The notes under the pieces are model-generated. The model did not search any database, had not been told where the DNA came from, and saw nothing but the letters and a program-made list of their open reading frames with translations. The translations under genes and the position numbers were made by a program. A stretch of DNA of 46,925 nt, taken from NCBI GenBank assembly GCA_007695045.1, contig REEP01000049.1:1-46925 (forward strand). The letters run 5' to 3'. Shown piece by piece: positions 27,100-36,265 of the stretch; the first letter of the stretch is position 1, and each line of letters starts with the position of its first letter. The DNA comes from Rhodospirillales bacterium (lineage in GTDB: Bacteria > Pseudomonadota > Alphaproteobacteria > Rhodospirillales > Defluviicoccaceae).

Positions 27100-27263
27100 G
27101 CCCGGAAATGATTGTCGGAGCGGTCCCGGGGGGAAACGTCGACCAACCGAATTCCCGGTCCAGGGTCTGCCGACCGCCGGTCAGGCGCATGATCCGTCCG
27201 CTATGTCCGGCAAGGCCGTGCGGGTTTCAACGCAAGCACCTAGGGAAGAGGGGTTCTTCTGCC

Positions 27264-28457
27264 ATGACCACGTTCCGTACCATTGACGATCTCGATGTCG
27301 CCGGCAAGCGGGTGTTGGTCCGCGCCGACCTCAACGTGCCGATGAAGGGCGGCGTTGTTACCGATACCACCCGCATCGACCGCACTGTTCCCACCCTGCT
27401 GGAATTGGCGGACAAGGGCGCCAAGGTGATCATCCTGAGCCATCTGGGCCGGCCCAAGGGCACCAAGAACCTGGACTTCACCTTGAAGCCGGTGGCGGAA
27501 GCAGTGGCCAAGGCGTGCGGGCGCCCGGTTGCGTTTGCCACCGACTGCATCGGGCCCGAGGCCAAGGCGGTGGTGGACGCCATGAAGGACGGCGATATCG
27601 CCATGTTGGAGAACGTCCGCTTCTATGCCGAGGAGGAGAAGAATGATCAGGGCTTCGCCGAGAAGCTGGCGGAGAACGGCGATATCCTGATCAGCGATGC
27701 CTTCAGCTGCGCCCATCGCGCCCACGCGTCGGTGGAAGCGGCTGCCCGGTTGCTGCCCTCGGCGGCCGGCCGCCTGATGCAGGCGGAGGTGGAGGCGCTG
27801 GAGAAGGCGCTGGTCCAGCCCGAGCATCCGGTGGCCGCGGTTGTGGGCGGCGCCAAAATCTCCACCAAGCTGGACGTGCTGGGCAACCTCATGGCCAAGG
27901 TGGATCAACTGATCATCGGCGGTGCCATGGCCAACACCTTCCTCAACGCCAAGGGTGTCGGCATCGGCAAGTCGCTATGCGAACACGAGATGGCGGATAC
28001 CGCCCGCAAGATCATGGCGGAAGCGGAAAGCGCCGGCTGCGAGATCGTGCTGCCCACCGACGTGGTGGTGGCGAGCGAGTTCGCCGAAGGCGCGCCGGCC
28101 GAGACCGTTCCGGTGGATGCCGTGCCGGCGGACAAGATGATCCTGGACGTCGGTCCGCAATCGGTGAATGACCTCACCAAACGCCTGGAGGGGCTCCGGA
28201 CCGTGCTGTGGAACGGCCCGCTCGGCGCATTCGAGATCAAGCCGTTCAATGCCGGCACCGATGCCGTGGCCAAGGAAGCGGCCAAGCTTACCAAGGCGGG
28301 CAAGCTGCTGACCGTGGCCGGCGGCGGTGACACCGTCTCGGCGTTGGACAAGGCCGGGGTCGGCGACGCCTTCTCCTACGTCTCCACCGCCGGTGGTGCC
28401 TTCCTGGAGTGGCTGGAGGGCAAGACTTTGCCGGGTGTCGCGGTGCTGCGGAAGTAG
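27264..28457 (+). CDS. pgk: phosphoglycerate kinase
   Basis: Reversible transfer of phosphate between 1,3-bisphosphoglycerate and ADP in glycolysis and the Calvin cycle; cytosolic. It has 397 residues. The PGK signature [13 protein letters not shown] is near the N-terminus, the substrate-binding SHLGRPKG follows, [12 protein letters not shown] and GGGDTVSAL mark the nucleotide domain, and the C-terminus is [12 protein letters not shown] 27264 follows GAAGAGGGG; the open frame extends upstream without family similarity. No gap or other Calvin-cycle gene is adjacent. Confidence 0.96.
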   Translation: MTTFRTIDDLDVAGKRVLVRADLNVPMKGGVVTDTTRIDRTVPTLLELADKGAKVIILSHLGRPKGTKNLDFTLKPVAEAVAKACGRPVAFATDCIGPEAKAVVDAMKDGDIAMLENVRFYAEEEKNDQGFAEKLAENGDILISDAFSCAHRAHASVEAAARLLPSAAGRLMQAEVEALEKALVQPEHPVAAVVGGAKISTKLDVLGNLMAKVDQLIIGGAMANTFLNAKGVGIGKSLCEHEMADTARKIMAEAESAGCEIVLPTDVVVASEFAEGAPAETVPVDAVPADKMILDVGPQSVNDLTKRLEGLRTVLWNGPLGAFEIKPFNAGTDAVAKEAAKLTKAGKLLTVAGGGDTVSALDKAGVGDAFSYVSTAGGAFLEWLEGKTLPGVAVLRK

Positions 28458-28500
28458 CGGCTGGGGGTCTCCCGGGAACCCGTTCACCATCGTGTCGGGG

Positions 28501-28533
28501 CCGCCCCACCGGGGCGCGCCCCGGCGGTTTGTT
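28501..28533 (+). terminator. candidate terminator of pgk
   Basis: CCGCC (28501-28505) pairs with GGCGG (28523-28527), and the interior contains a fully palindromic CGGGGCGCGCCCCG (28510-28523). TTTGTT follows. It is a strong GC stem with a short T tract. Confidence 0.45.
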
Positions 28534-28586
28534 CCGAGGCGCCCGAGGCTTGCCTTGATCGCGGCCGGACCCCACACTTCTAGGCC

Positions 28587-29174
28587 ATGAGTGACAAGTC
28601 TCCCGCGACCACTCCGGTCGGCCCTTCCGTCGAAACGGTTCCCGAAGGTGACAACCGGACCCGGCTGGTCTGCCCGGACTGCGGCTATATCGAATACACC
28701 AACCCCAAGGTGGTGGTGGGGGCCGTGTGCCTGTGGGGCGACCGTGTCCTGTTGTGCCGACGGGCGATCGATCCTCAACGCGGGCTCTGGACCATTCCCG
28801 CGGGCTTCATGGAAGTCGGTGAAACCACGGCGGAAGGAGCGGCGCGGGAAGTTTGGGAGGAAGCGCTGGCCCGGGTCAGCGTGCAGGGACTGATCGGGAT
28901 CTACGAGATTCCCCGCATCAGTCAGGTGCAGATGTTGTATCGCGCGCGAATGCTCGGGCCTGAATGCGGCGCCGGCGAGGAAAGCCTGGAGGTCGTGCTG
29001 GTGCCCTGGGCGGATATCCCGTGGGATGACTTGGCGTTCCCCAGCGTTACCTGGGCGCTGCGGCAGGTGCTTGACGGCGCCGCCGACGGGGCACATGCCG
29101 CGGCGGGACGCCCGGACCAGGCTCCCTGGTCCGGCGAGCCGTGGGCGCCGTCCGAGCTCTCCACCGATCGTTAA
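28587..29174 (+). CDS. Nudix hydrolase with N-terminal zinc-ribbon motif
   Basis: 195 residues. The N-terminus has [13 protein letters not shown] (Cys29, Cys32), like the Nudix_N zinc-binding segment of NADH-pyrophosphatase-type proteins. The Nudix box runs from Gly73 through Glu79 to REVWEE (87-92), with catalytic Glu91 and Glu92 present. The usual Gly after EEx is Leu94, an odd substitution. The last 30 residues are low in complexity and poorly conserved. It should hydrolyse a nucleoside diphosphate linked to another group; the substrate cannot be named. ATG 28587 is the first reasonable start after the pgk terminator. Confidence 0.88.
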   Translation: MSDKSPATTPVGPSVETVPEGDNRTRLVCPDCGYIEYTNPKVVVGAVCLWGDRVLLCRRAIDPQRGLWTIPAGFMEVGETTAEGAAREVWEEALARVSVQGLIGIYEIPRISQVQMLYRARMLGPECGAGEESLEVVLVPWADIPWDDLAFPSVTWALRQVLDGAADGAHAAAGRPDQAPWSGEPWAPSELSTDR

Positions 29175-29186
29175 TCGGCCGCTGCC

Positions 29187-29429
29187 ATGCTGTCGGCCAT
29201 GAGCGCCGCAACCCCACTGTCCGGTCTCTCCCCGGATCGCATCCCGCTGCATCAGGACCCGCGCGGCTATCGGCTGGCGCGGGATGTGCAAATTGCCGCG
29301 GCGGCGACCCGCCCAAACTACACCCAGCAGATCGAGCAGGCGATCCAGCAACTGGGCAAGACGCTGGAATCCGGCGTGCCGCTGCGGCGCGACGTGCCGC
29401 GCGGCTTCCACCTCAACATCGTCGCCTGA
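29187..29429 (+). CDS. small protein of unknown function
   Basis: An 80-residue soluble protein 12 bp downstream of the Nudix gene on the same strand. Visible features are a Pro/Arg-rich start (SPDRIPLHQDPRGYRLARDV) and a polar helix QQIEQAIQQLGKTLESG ending in PRGFHLNIVA. Codon use follows the GC-rich genome. An ATG at 29199 would trim four residues. I recognise no family, and the ribosome site is weak. The close spacing suggests coexpression with the Nudix hydrolase. Confidence 0.5.
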   Translation: MLSAMSAATPLSGLSPDRIPLHQDPRGYRLARDVQIAAAATRPNYTQQIEQAIQQLGKTLESGVPLRRDVPRGFHLNIVA

Positions 29430-29729
29430 GCAGTCACGAAGGAAGCGTCCGCCAAGCCCACTTCGGAGCCCGGCCTGGGAGCTTGGTCTTTTCCCTTCGA
29501 GGCGACAGCGAAGGTCCGTCGGCACTGCCTTTTCACCCCACGCGCATCAGGCAGGTCATGCCCTCTTCATCCGTCGGATTGCGCTTCGCTTCAATCCGAT
29601 CCGCGGACTCCGATCTCCCCCTGCCTGCAGGCGGATGCCCGACCGAGAACTGGCGGACCGCGCGCTATGAAAAGGCGAACTATTCGTTCGCTATCGCACT
29701 GCGCTGAGATGTAGAACTGACGTTCCTGC
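29430..29729. other. 300-bp spacer with a REP-like element between the small ORF and darG
   Basis: No gene seen. It holds a REP-like hairpin (29575-29598) and, close to darG, an inverted repeat GCGAAC-TATTC-GTTCGC (29675-29691). A similar inverted repeat lies on the other side of darTG at 31680-31694. Confidence 0.5.
29575..29598. repeat. REP-like palindromic element
   Basis: CGGATTG-CGCTTCGCTT-CAATCCG forms a 7-bp stem. Its first 16 bases, CGGATTGCGCTTCGCT, recur on the minus strand at 46734-46760, showing a dispersed repeat family. Confidence 0.7.
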
Positions 29730-30812
29730 CTATTCTGAAATAGCGCGCCCCTGAGAACTGGCGATGATAGCTGGAAGCCATCCCTTCGTCTCAAGAACAT
29801 CCGCTGCCAGCGCGATCTGTCGGCGGGTGAAATGGCGCTTGCGGTCGTTCCAAGCGTAGATGCGCTCGACGACCTCCTCCATCGTCCGGGTCTGTTCGGT
29901 CGTGATGACCCAATGCACGGTCGAGAGGAGTTCTAGGCCGAAGGGGGTCTCAAATCCGGAGACGAGATCCGCGACACGATCGAAGCGGGCGTGTGTCTCC
30001 GGATGGGTGCGCAGAAACTCGTCGGCATCCTGAACGGCGCCGGGCACAAGCTCCAGCTGCTTGTCGGGAGCGTCGCCCCCGTCCCGATAGCCCGACACGA
30101 AGTACCCTTCGATTTCGCGCAGCACATGCGAGAGGTTCTCCGCGTAGGGGCCATAATGGCCCTTGACCACCCGCAGGCGGTCTAGAGAGTCCTCGCCGCT
30201 CGCCTTCATGAAATACATGAGCTTGTGCACCTCGAGCAGGGTGACGAACGGGTCCAGCAAGCCGCCGAGGTAGCGATGCATCAGGCCCACCAGCGCTGCC
30301 CGACCGGGGGTCATGTTCGGAGCCGTCTGCCGCTTTGCGATCTGCTGAGCTGCAGGTGCGCCGCCCGGCTCGAAGATCACCACACGCACATCGTTGAAGC
30401 CGCGCAGGGCCTCCTCGATCCGGGGACGGACCTTCTTCCAGTCCAGGCCGCCGAGGCCGCTCCCGAGCGGCGGGATGGCGATGGAGCGAATGCCCTTCTC
30501 GCGGATCACCCGCTCGAGGTCGACCAGACCGGCTTCGATGTCCTCCATCCGGCTCTTGCCGCGCCAGTGCCGCTTGGTGGGGAAGTTGATGATGTAACGC
30601 GGGCTGGTGAGCTGATTGGTCTTGGTCACGAACATGCGGCCCGGCTGCACCTCGTCATGCTTGCAGGCGCGGGTATATTCCTCGAAATTCTCGGGGAAGG
30701 CGTTCTTGAATTGCAGCGCAATGCCGCGCCCCATTACGCCAACGCAATTCACCGTATTGACGAGGGCGTCGGCATCTTCGGCCAGAATGTCGCCCGTCTT
30801 GTATTCGAACAT
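29730..30812 (-). CDS. darG: DarG antitoxin (macrodomain DNA ADP-ribosyl glycohydrolase)
   Basis: 360 residues. The N-terminal macrodomain (about 1-160) shows the ADP-ribose-binding strand ALVNTVNCVGVMGRGIALQ and the loop PPLGSGLGGLDW. DarG macrodomains remove ADP-ribose from thymidine in DNA. The C-terminal half (about 175-360; LMYFMKASGEDSL, VVKGHYGPYAENL) matches the DarG domain that also binds and blocks DarT. ATG 30812 has GGGAGG five bases upstream, and the longer frame upstream overlaps darT and is not used. It is 16 bp downstream of darT, so toxin and antitoxin are cotranscribed with toxin first, the usual DarTG order. Confidence 0.93.
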   Translation of the reverse strand: MFEYKTGDILAEDADALVNTVNCVGVMGRGIALQFKNAFPENFEEYTRACKHDEVQPGRMFVTKTNQLTSPRYIINFPTKRHWRGKSRMEDIEAGLVDLERVIREKGIRSIAIPPLGSGLGGLDWKKVRPRIEEALRGFNDVRVVIFEPGGAPAAQQIAKRQTAPNMTPGRAALVGLMHRYLGGLLDPFVTLLEVHKLMYFMKASGEDSLDRLRVVKGHYGPYAENLSHVLREIEGYFVSGYRDGGDAPDKQLELVPGAVQDADEFLRTHPETHARFDRVADLVSGFETPFGLELLSTVHWVITTEQTRTMEEVVERIYAWNDRKRHFTRRQIALAADVLETKGWLPAIIASSQGRAISE

Positions 30813-30828
30813 CGGTGCCTCCCTACCC

Positions 30829-31482
30829 CTAGTAATACCAGTCTGGCTTGATTTCGACATGGGGTTTATGCCCGGCCGCCTGAAGCGCGGCTCTGACTTG
30901 CCCGTAAACCTGCTGCGATCCTACACCGATCCGGCTGGCCAGACCCCATGGAAACGACTGTTCTACAAGGAATTCTGCCTGCTTGCCTTCCTTCTTGCCG
31001 CGCCAAACCCGGGCCTGAACGGCGTCCCAGTCGATCTCGCCGAGCTGGGCCAGGTCCGCGCGATCCTCGAAGTAGAAGGCTCCTGCGTTCGACAAGGTGA
31101 AGGCCCATCGAAGCGCGTTGCCGTCGGCCCATGCCACCGTGTCCGCCAAGTCGGCCTCGAGATGGACGATGGGGCCCTGGCCGCCGCGATAGGTCAGCTC
31201 CTCGTGATTCGCGCGCTGGATCAGGTAGAGCATGATCGAGCGAGGGCAGAAGTAGAACGGAACGCACTGGCCGACGAAGAGGTCCGGATGGCTGTCGAGC
31301 ATCAGGCGGGTTAGCCTGCGCTGCTTGATGTCGCTCATCCCGATCGTGGTGCCCATGGCTTGGCCCGCCGCTTGGCGCCGGACGATCTCGGCATCGCACA
31401 ACAGACCGCCCTCGGCGATGATCGAGGGCAGCCTGTCCACGTGCACGATGTGATAGATCTTCGGGGCGGCGGGTACTGTCAT
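30829..31482 (-). CDS. darT: DarT toxin, DNA thymidine ADP-ribosyltransferase (DUF4433)
   Basis: 217 residues, the usual DarT size. DarT transfers ADP-ribose from NAD+ to thymidine in single-stranded DNA, blocking replication; known systems limit phage infection. Family landmarks are IYHIVHVDRLPSIIAEGGL near the start, CVPFYFCPRSIMLY (about 73-86) and the ARTT-loop Glu170 in KQAEFLVEQSFPW, the expected catalytic Glu. Residues look intact, so I infer an active toxin. The start at 31482 has no clear ribosome site, which may keep toxin synthesis low. It lies 227 bp from tRNA-Ser, and no integrase is near. Confidence 0.93.
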   Translation of the reverse strand: MTVPAAPKIYHIVHVDRLPSIIAEGGLLCDAEIVRRQAAGQAMGTTIGMSDIKQRRLTRLMLDSHPDLFVGQCVPFYFCPRSIMLYLIQRANHEELTYRGGQGPIVHLEADLADTVAWADGNALRWAFTLSNAGAFYFEDRADLAQLGEIDWDAVQARVWRGKKEGKQAEFLVEQSFPWGLASRIGVGSQQVYGQVRAALQAAGHKPHVEIKPDWYY

Positions 31483-31709
31483 TGGTTCGGAACATACTGT
31501 GCCCTTAGCCACAGCGAAATGCGCCGCCAGATGCGTGGTAACGACAGCGGATTTTTGCACTCCTGTCGGCAGGCCCTGGTCCGGCGGTTCGAGGTCACCG
31601 AGCGCGAGGTGCGCATCATATGGGCTCGCGAAACGAGCTCCTGAGGGTCCTGGCTTCCGCAAATGGAGTAGGAACGGTGGCGAACGGCGTTCGCACTTAT
31701 GTTCCAGAG

Positions 31710-31801
31710 TGGCGGATGGGGAGGGATTCGAACCCTCGATGGGCGTCTCCACCCATACTCCCTTAGCAGGGGAGCGCCTTCAGCCACTCGGCCACCCATC
31801 C
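31710..31801 (-). tRNA. tRNA-Ser (anticodon GCT)
   Basis: On the minus strand the acceptor GGATGGG pairs with CCCATCC, then G and encoded CCA (31710-31712). The anticodon arm CTCCC-CTGCTAA-GGGAG gives GCT for AGC/AGU. A long variable arm and T-loop GGTTCGAATCC are present. Total 92 nt. Confidence 0.96.
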
Positions 31802-31903
31802 GCGTCGGCGGCCTGAAGCCGCCTGCCAGTCCCTTGGTTCTAACGAAGCGGTCTTGTCACTGTCAAACGAAGCCGCAGCCATGCCGCGCCGGCCGGCCCG
31901 CCC

Positions 31904-32401
31904 TCATGCTCCTGTCTCGACCGCGAGGTCCGCGGCAATGACACCGCCGGTCAGGTGTTGGAGTTCGGTAACGGTCGTGCGAAACACGCAATAAGGATGT
32001 CCGGCGGCGGCAAACACCGCATCGAACCGCGACAGTCCGGCGTCGATCGCCACCGGCAGCGGCGCCGGAAAGCCGACCGGGGCGACCCCGCCGATGGCGA
32101 ACCCGGTGGCGGCACGCACCGCCGCCGCGTCGGCCCGGCGAACCCGGCCGCTGAGGCCGAGGGCCGATGGCAGTGCGGCCTCGCGACAGCGCCGGTCGCC
32201 GGACACCAGCGCCACCACCGGCCGGTCGTCGACCAGGAAGACCAACGACTTGACGATGGCACCAACATCGATGCCGAGCGCACGTGCGGCCTCCTCGGCA
32301 CTGCGGGCGGTGGCCGCCAGCGCCACCACCACGGCGCCCGAACCGGCCGCCGCTAGGGCAGCGCGAACCCGCTGCACCGAGGCGTTGTCGAGCGGGTTCA
32401 T
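31904..32401 (-). CDS. YbaK/EbsC-family aminoacyl-tRNA deacylase
   Basis: 165 residues of the YbaK/ProX fold, which hydrolyses mischarged tRNAs, often Cys- or Ala-tRNA(Pro). The conserved catalytic Lys is in GAIVKSLVFLVDD, and GGVAPVGFP fits the family's substrate loop. ATG 32401 overlaps the stop of the LysR-type gene (ATGA), so the two are translationally coupled. The exact tRNA substrate cannot be assigned. Confidence 0.88.
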   Translation of the reverse strand: MNPLDNASVQRVRAALAAAGSGAVVVALAATARSAEEAARALGIDVGAIVKSLVFLVDDRPVVALVSGDRRCREAALPSALGLSGRVRRADAAAVRAATGFAIGGVAPVGFPAPLPVAIDAGLSRFDAVFAAAGHPYCVFRTTVTELQHLTGGVIAADLAVETGA

Positions 32402-33339
32402 CCCGCTGGTTCCGTTAGGGCTGCGGGCTCTGGCGTGACCAGGGGGCGCATTGCGGCACACAGAGCCCGGTATTCCTCTGCCCGGACCGAGCCGGCGCGC
32501 CAGACCAGGGCAATATCGCGAGTGGCGCCGACATCCGACAGCGGCACCGTCGCCAGCCCGGAGCTGCGCGCGGCTTCCATCGCCACCGCCATGTCGGGAA
32601 GGAGGGTCACACCGAGCCCCGCCGCGACCATCTGCACCAGCGTGCTCATGCCGGTGGCCTGAAACGCCTCATTGGCGCGGCCGCCGGCGGCGGGGCAGCT
32701 TGCGAGCACATGATCCCTGAGACAGTGGCCGTCCTCCAGCAGCAGCACCGATTCCCGGCCCAGGCGATCGCCGCCGACCTCGGCCTCCGCCGCCAGCGGA
32801 TGGCCGGCAGGACAAGCCAGAACCAAGCGTTCCCGCCCGAGGATGCACACCTCGAGGTCACCGGTCTCGTACGGCAAGGCGATCAACCCCACGTCCAGCC
32901 GCGCTTGATCGATCAGATCGAGAATCTGTCGGGTTTGTGCCTCGCGCAGGTAGAGGGTGAGCCGAGGGAAGCGGACACGCAGCTCCGGCAAGACCCTTGG
33001 CAGGAGATAGGGGCCAATGGTGGGGATGGTGCCGAGCCGGATCAGCCGGGTGAACGGCGCCACGCCGGCTGCCGCGGCGTCCATCAGATCCTCGGCACCG
33101 CGGAGCAAGGCCCGCGCCCGGGGCAGAATCTCCTCGCCCACCGGGGTGAGCCTGGCCGGTTGACGCGAGCGGTCGATCAGCGCCGTGCCCAGCAAGGTTT
33201 CCAGTTCGCGAATCCCGGCGCTCAGGGTGGACTGGGTGACCGCGCAAGTTTCCGCTGCCCGCCGGAAGTGACCTTCCTCGGCGACCGCCACCAGGTAACG
33301 CAGTTGGCGCAGGGTGGGCAGTATCTTCATCGCGGCCAT
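32398..33339 (-). CDS. oxyR: hydrogen-peroxide-sensing LysR-type regulator OxyR
   Basis: 313 residues: an N-terminal winged helix-turn-helix (FRRAAETCAVTQSTLSAGIR) and a periplasmic-binding-protein-like effector domain. The redox motif LLLEDGHCLRDHVLASC holds Cys206 and Cys215, nine apart as in E. coli OxyR (Cys199/Cys208), so peroxide disulfide switching is expected. ATG 33330 is an alternative start that trims three residues. It is coupled to the ybaK-like gene. No katG or ahpC is adjacent; the divergent neighbour is a transporter. Confidence 0.9.
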   Translation of the reverse strand: MAAMKILPTLRQLRYLVAVAEEGHFRRAAETCAVTQSTLSAGIRELETLLGTALIDRSRQPARLTPVGEEILPRARALLRGAEDLMDAAAAGVAPFTRLIRLGTIPTIGPYLLPRVLPELRVRFPRLTLYLREAQTRQILDLIDQARLDVGLIALPYETGDLEVCILGRERLVLACPAGHPLAAEAEVGGDRLGRESVLLLEDGHCLRDHVLASCPAAGGRANEAFQATGMSTLVQMVAAGLGVTLLPDMAVAMEAARSSGLATVPLSDVGATRDIALVWRAGSVRAEEYRALCAAMRPLVTPEPAALTEPAG

Positions 33340-33593
33340 CGATCCGTCGGCGCCAGTATTGCGCTCCGGGTCGGTCGGTCACAAGGCCCGAAACCGACCT
33401 GCGGACGCTTGGCGATCCTGCGCCAGGGTGCCTGCGATACCGTTTCCCGCAGGGGTCCGGCGCCCGGCCATCGGGACAGGCCCGAGCGTCGGCCGTCAAC
33501 ACCGTTGCCACCGCTGCGCCGAGCCGATAAGCCCCGTCACGCGGCCGGCGGCCACGCCCGGAAGCCGCCGTCCAGCCGGGTGGAGCAGACGCG

Positions 33594-35417
33594 ATGTCGG
33601 GAGAGGCGATCTACGTTCTAAGCGTGCTCGGTATCGCCGTCGTGCTGTTCGCGAGCGATCGCATCCGGCTGGACGTGGTCGCATTGATGGTGGTGCTGGC
33701 CCTCGTTCTCGGCGGCGTCATCACCCTTGACGAGGCCTTGGCCGGCTTCAGCGATCCGGTGGTCCTGATGATCGCCGCCCTGTTCGTGGTGGGGGAGGCC
33801 CTTGCCACCACCGGTATCGCCTTCTCCCTGGGCGACTGGCTGATGCGGGTGGGCGGCGCAAGCCAGACGCGGCTGCTCGCCCTGCTGATGGCGACGGTGG
33901 CCGGCATCGGCGCGTTCATGAGTTCCACCGGCATCGTCGCCATCTTCATCCCCATCGTCCTGCGAATCTGCCGCAAGACCGGGTTCAGCCGGTCGCGGCT
34001 GATGATGCCGTTGGCGTTCGCAGCGTTGATCAGCGGCATGATGACCCTGATCGCCACCCCGCCCAACCTGGTCGTCAATGCCGAGTTGCGCCGGGCCGGG
34101 CTGGAGCCGTTCGGCTTTTTCGACTTCACGCCGATCGGCGTGGCGGTCGTGGTGGTGGGGATTGCCTTCATGCTGGCGGTGGGGATGCGGCTGCTGCCGG
34201 AAGACGGTGGTGGCGAACGACGGCTCAGGGGCCGGTCGCTGGCGGAACTGGCGGCACCGTATGGACTGGCCGACCGCGTGTACCGGCTCAGGATCGGCAC
34301 CGATTCGGCGATGGTGGGGCAGCCGCTGGCAGCCTTGAAATTGCGGACCCTGTTCGGTGTCAATGTGGTGGGCGTGGAGCGGCCGGGTCGGTTCGGGCGG
34401 CAGATCATGCCGGCGCTGCCGCAAACGCGCTTCCTGACCGGGGATATCATCTACGCCGTCGCCGGCCGCGAGCCGGCCGCCAACTTCATCGAAAAACAGG
34501 ATCTCGCGCCGCTCTCGATCGACGACGACCTGCGCCGCGATGTCTGGCAGGAGCTCGGCCTTGCCGAGGTGCTGATCCCGCCCGATTCGAAGCTGATCGG
34601 CCTCAACCTGGAGGAGGCGGAATTCCGTTCCCGCTACCACGTCAGCGTCCTTGGTATCCAGCGCAAGGGCAAGCCGGTCCCGGGCAGCCTGGTGGGCGAG
34701 CCCCTGCAGTTCGGCGACGTGCTGCTGGTCAGCGGCGGCTGGAAGGACATCCGCGCGCTTCAGGCCGACCGCAGCGAGTTCCTGGTGCTCAATGTGCCGG
34801 AAGAGATGAAGGACGTGGCGCCAGCGCGGCGGCAGGCACCGGCCGCCATGGCCATTGTGGCCCTCATGATCCTGGCGATGACCCTGGAGCTGGTGCCCAA
34901 CGTGGTGGCGGTGATGATGGCGGCCCTGGCCTTGGTCGCTATCCGCTCGGTTACGATGGACGGTGCCTACAGGGTGATCAACTGGCCGAGCCTGGTGCTG
35001 ATCGCAGGCATGCTGCCGCTGGCCACGGCGCTCAGCAAAACCGGCGCCACCGCTCTGATCGCCGATGGCCTGGTCGGCTCGATCGGCGGATTCGGACCGT
35101 ATGCGATGATGGCGGGGCTGTTCATCATCACTGCGGTGGTGGGGCTGTTCGTGTCCAACACGGCCACCGCCGTGCTGATCGCGCCCATCGCGATCGCAGC
35201 CGCCATGGACATGAACGTGTCGCCGCACGCGTTCGCCATGACCGTCGCGATCGCCGCGTCGGCGGCGTTCATGACCCCGGTATCGACGCCGGTGAACACC
35301 CTGGTCGTGGCGCCGGGCAACTACCGGTTCATCGATTTCGTCAAGGCCGGTGTCCCGATGACCATTCTGGTCGGCGCGGTCACGCTGTTCCTGCTGCCTC
35401 TGCTGTTTCCCCTGTGA
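33594..35417 (+). CDS. SLC13/DASS-type membrane transporter with two RCK-C (TrkA-C) domains
   Basis: 607 residues. An N-terminal membrane half (about residues 1-205) includes MSSTGIVAIFIPIV and LIATPPNLVVNAELRRAG, the DASS SNT-like substrate loop region. Two TrkA-C domains follow (about 220-300 and 315-395; DSAMVGQPLAALKLR, PDSKLIGLNLEEAEFRS). The C-terminal membrane half has the matching FVSNTATAVLIAPIAIAAA motif. Such proteins carry sulfate, dicarboxylates or similar anions with sodium; the substrate cannot be read from sequence. ATG 33594 follows a GGAG. It is divergent from oxyR. Confidence 0.9.
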   Translation: MSGEAIYVLSVLGIAVVLFASDRIRLDVVALMVVLALVLGGVITLDEALAGFSDPVVLMIAALFVVGEALATTGIAFSLGDWLMRVGGASQTRLLALLMATVAGIGAFMSSTGIVAIFIPIVLRICRKTGFSRSRLMMPLAFAALISGMMTLIATPPNLVVNAELRRAGLEPFGFFDFTPIGVAVVVVGIAFMLAVGMRLLPEDGGGERRLRGRSLAELAAPYGLADRVYRLRIGTDSAMVGQPLAALKLRTLFGVNVVGVERPGRFGRQIMPALPQTRFLTGDIIYAVAGREPAANFIEKQDLAPLSIDDDLRRDVWQELGLAEVLIPPDSKLIGLNLEEAEFRSRYHVSVLGIQRKGKPVPGSLVGEPLQFGDVLLVSGGWKDIRALQADRSEFLVLNVPEEMKDVAPARRQAPAAMAIVALMILAMTLELVPNVVAVMMAALALVAIRSVTMDGAYRVINWPSLVLIAGMLPLATALSKTGATALIADGLVGSIGGFGPYAMMAGLFIITAVVGLFVSNTATAVLIAPIAIAAAMDMNVSPHAFAMTVAIAASAAFMTPVSTPVNTLVVAPGNYRFIDFVKAGVPMTILVGAVTLFLLPLLFPL

Positions 35418-35648
35418 TCGGTCACGAGCACCTGCACCGGCTCGCCGGCCACACTTGTCGCATTTTCGCAACAGATCGCGGCGTTCATTGCGCCAAGCGT
35501 GATCGCCCATGGTATTTCCAGGCGAATGTCATAAGCTTGATCATGATGGTTTTGATGCCGTCCAGGGCATGGAAGCCACACAGGGGTCATCGTCGGCGAT
35601 ACGGTTCCGCCACGTCCAACAAGTGAATCAAGTGAAGGAGAGGGTCTC

Positions 35649-36173
35649 ATGAAGCGTTTTCTTGTCGCGCTGCCTGTTGCGGCACTTGCCTGGTCCCCGG
35701 CACTGGCTCAGGAAGTTCCGCCATACAATCCCGATCCCGGTCCGGTTGCCGGCAATTGGGAGTGGACTCTGACCGGCAGCGGCTTGTCGTCGAAGGAGTT
35801 TGACAACAACAACTTCGGGTTCACCACCAGCATTGGCTACTTCTGGACCAAGAACATCTTGTTCTCGTTCCGGCAATCCATTGCCTTCAGTGTCGGCAGC
35901 GACGTTCGCGATACGTGGGCCGGCTCCTCGCGTGTGGCCGCCGACTACCAGTTCGACTTCGGCCGGTGGCAGCCGTTCATCGGCGTCAATCTCGGCGGCG
36001 TGTACGGCAAGGACGTCCGCGGCACCGGCTCGGCCGGGCCTGAGGCTGGCCTGAAGTACTACGTCAACGAATCGACGTTCGCCTTCGGCATGGCCGAATA
36101 CCAGATTTCCTTCCGTGACGGCATCGATGAAGGTGTCCTGGTGTATTCCGTCGGTCTCGGCGTGAACTTCTGA
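35649..36173 (+). CDS. outer-membrane beta-barrel protein (OmpW-like or porin-family)
   Basis: 174 residues. A clear signal peptide (MKRFLVALPVAALAWSPALA, cut before QEV) leads to a small barrel of alternating strands rich in aromatic residues (NFGFTTSIGYFWTKNILFSF, FAFGMAEYQISF). It ends in Phe, the usual BAM recognition residue. ATG 35649 follows GAAGGAGAGG. It lies 92 bp upstream of the OmpA-like lipoprotein gene on the same strand and may share its role in the envelope. The specific family is uncertain. Confidence 0.8.
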   Translation: MKRFLVALPVAALAWSPALAQEVPPYNPDPGPVAGNWEWTLTGSGLSSKEFDNNNFGFTTSIGYFWTKNILFSFRQSIAFSVGSDVRDTWAGSSRVAADYQFDFGRWQPFIGVNLGGVYGKDVRGTGSAGPEAGLKYYVNESTFAFGMAEYQISFRDGIDEGVLVYSVGLGVNF

Positions 36174-36265
36174 TCGGAGATGGCTAGGCAGGATTGTCCT
36201 GACCGTTTCAAGAGGGTCGAGGCAATCGCAGCGACGATCGGAGCCTGATTATGGGAGGGATTGGT

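Noticed and set aside
29430-31801. Integrated prophage or island with att sites at tRNA-Ser
   Set aside because: No integrase, and no second copy of the tRNA-Ser 3' end was found on the far side of darTG.
33618-35510. 630-codon antisense frame over the transporter
   Set aside because: His/Asp/Arg-rich composition typical of shadow frames; the sense strand encodes a well-formed membrane protein.
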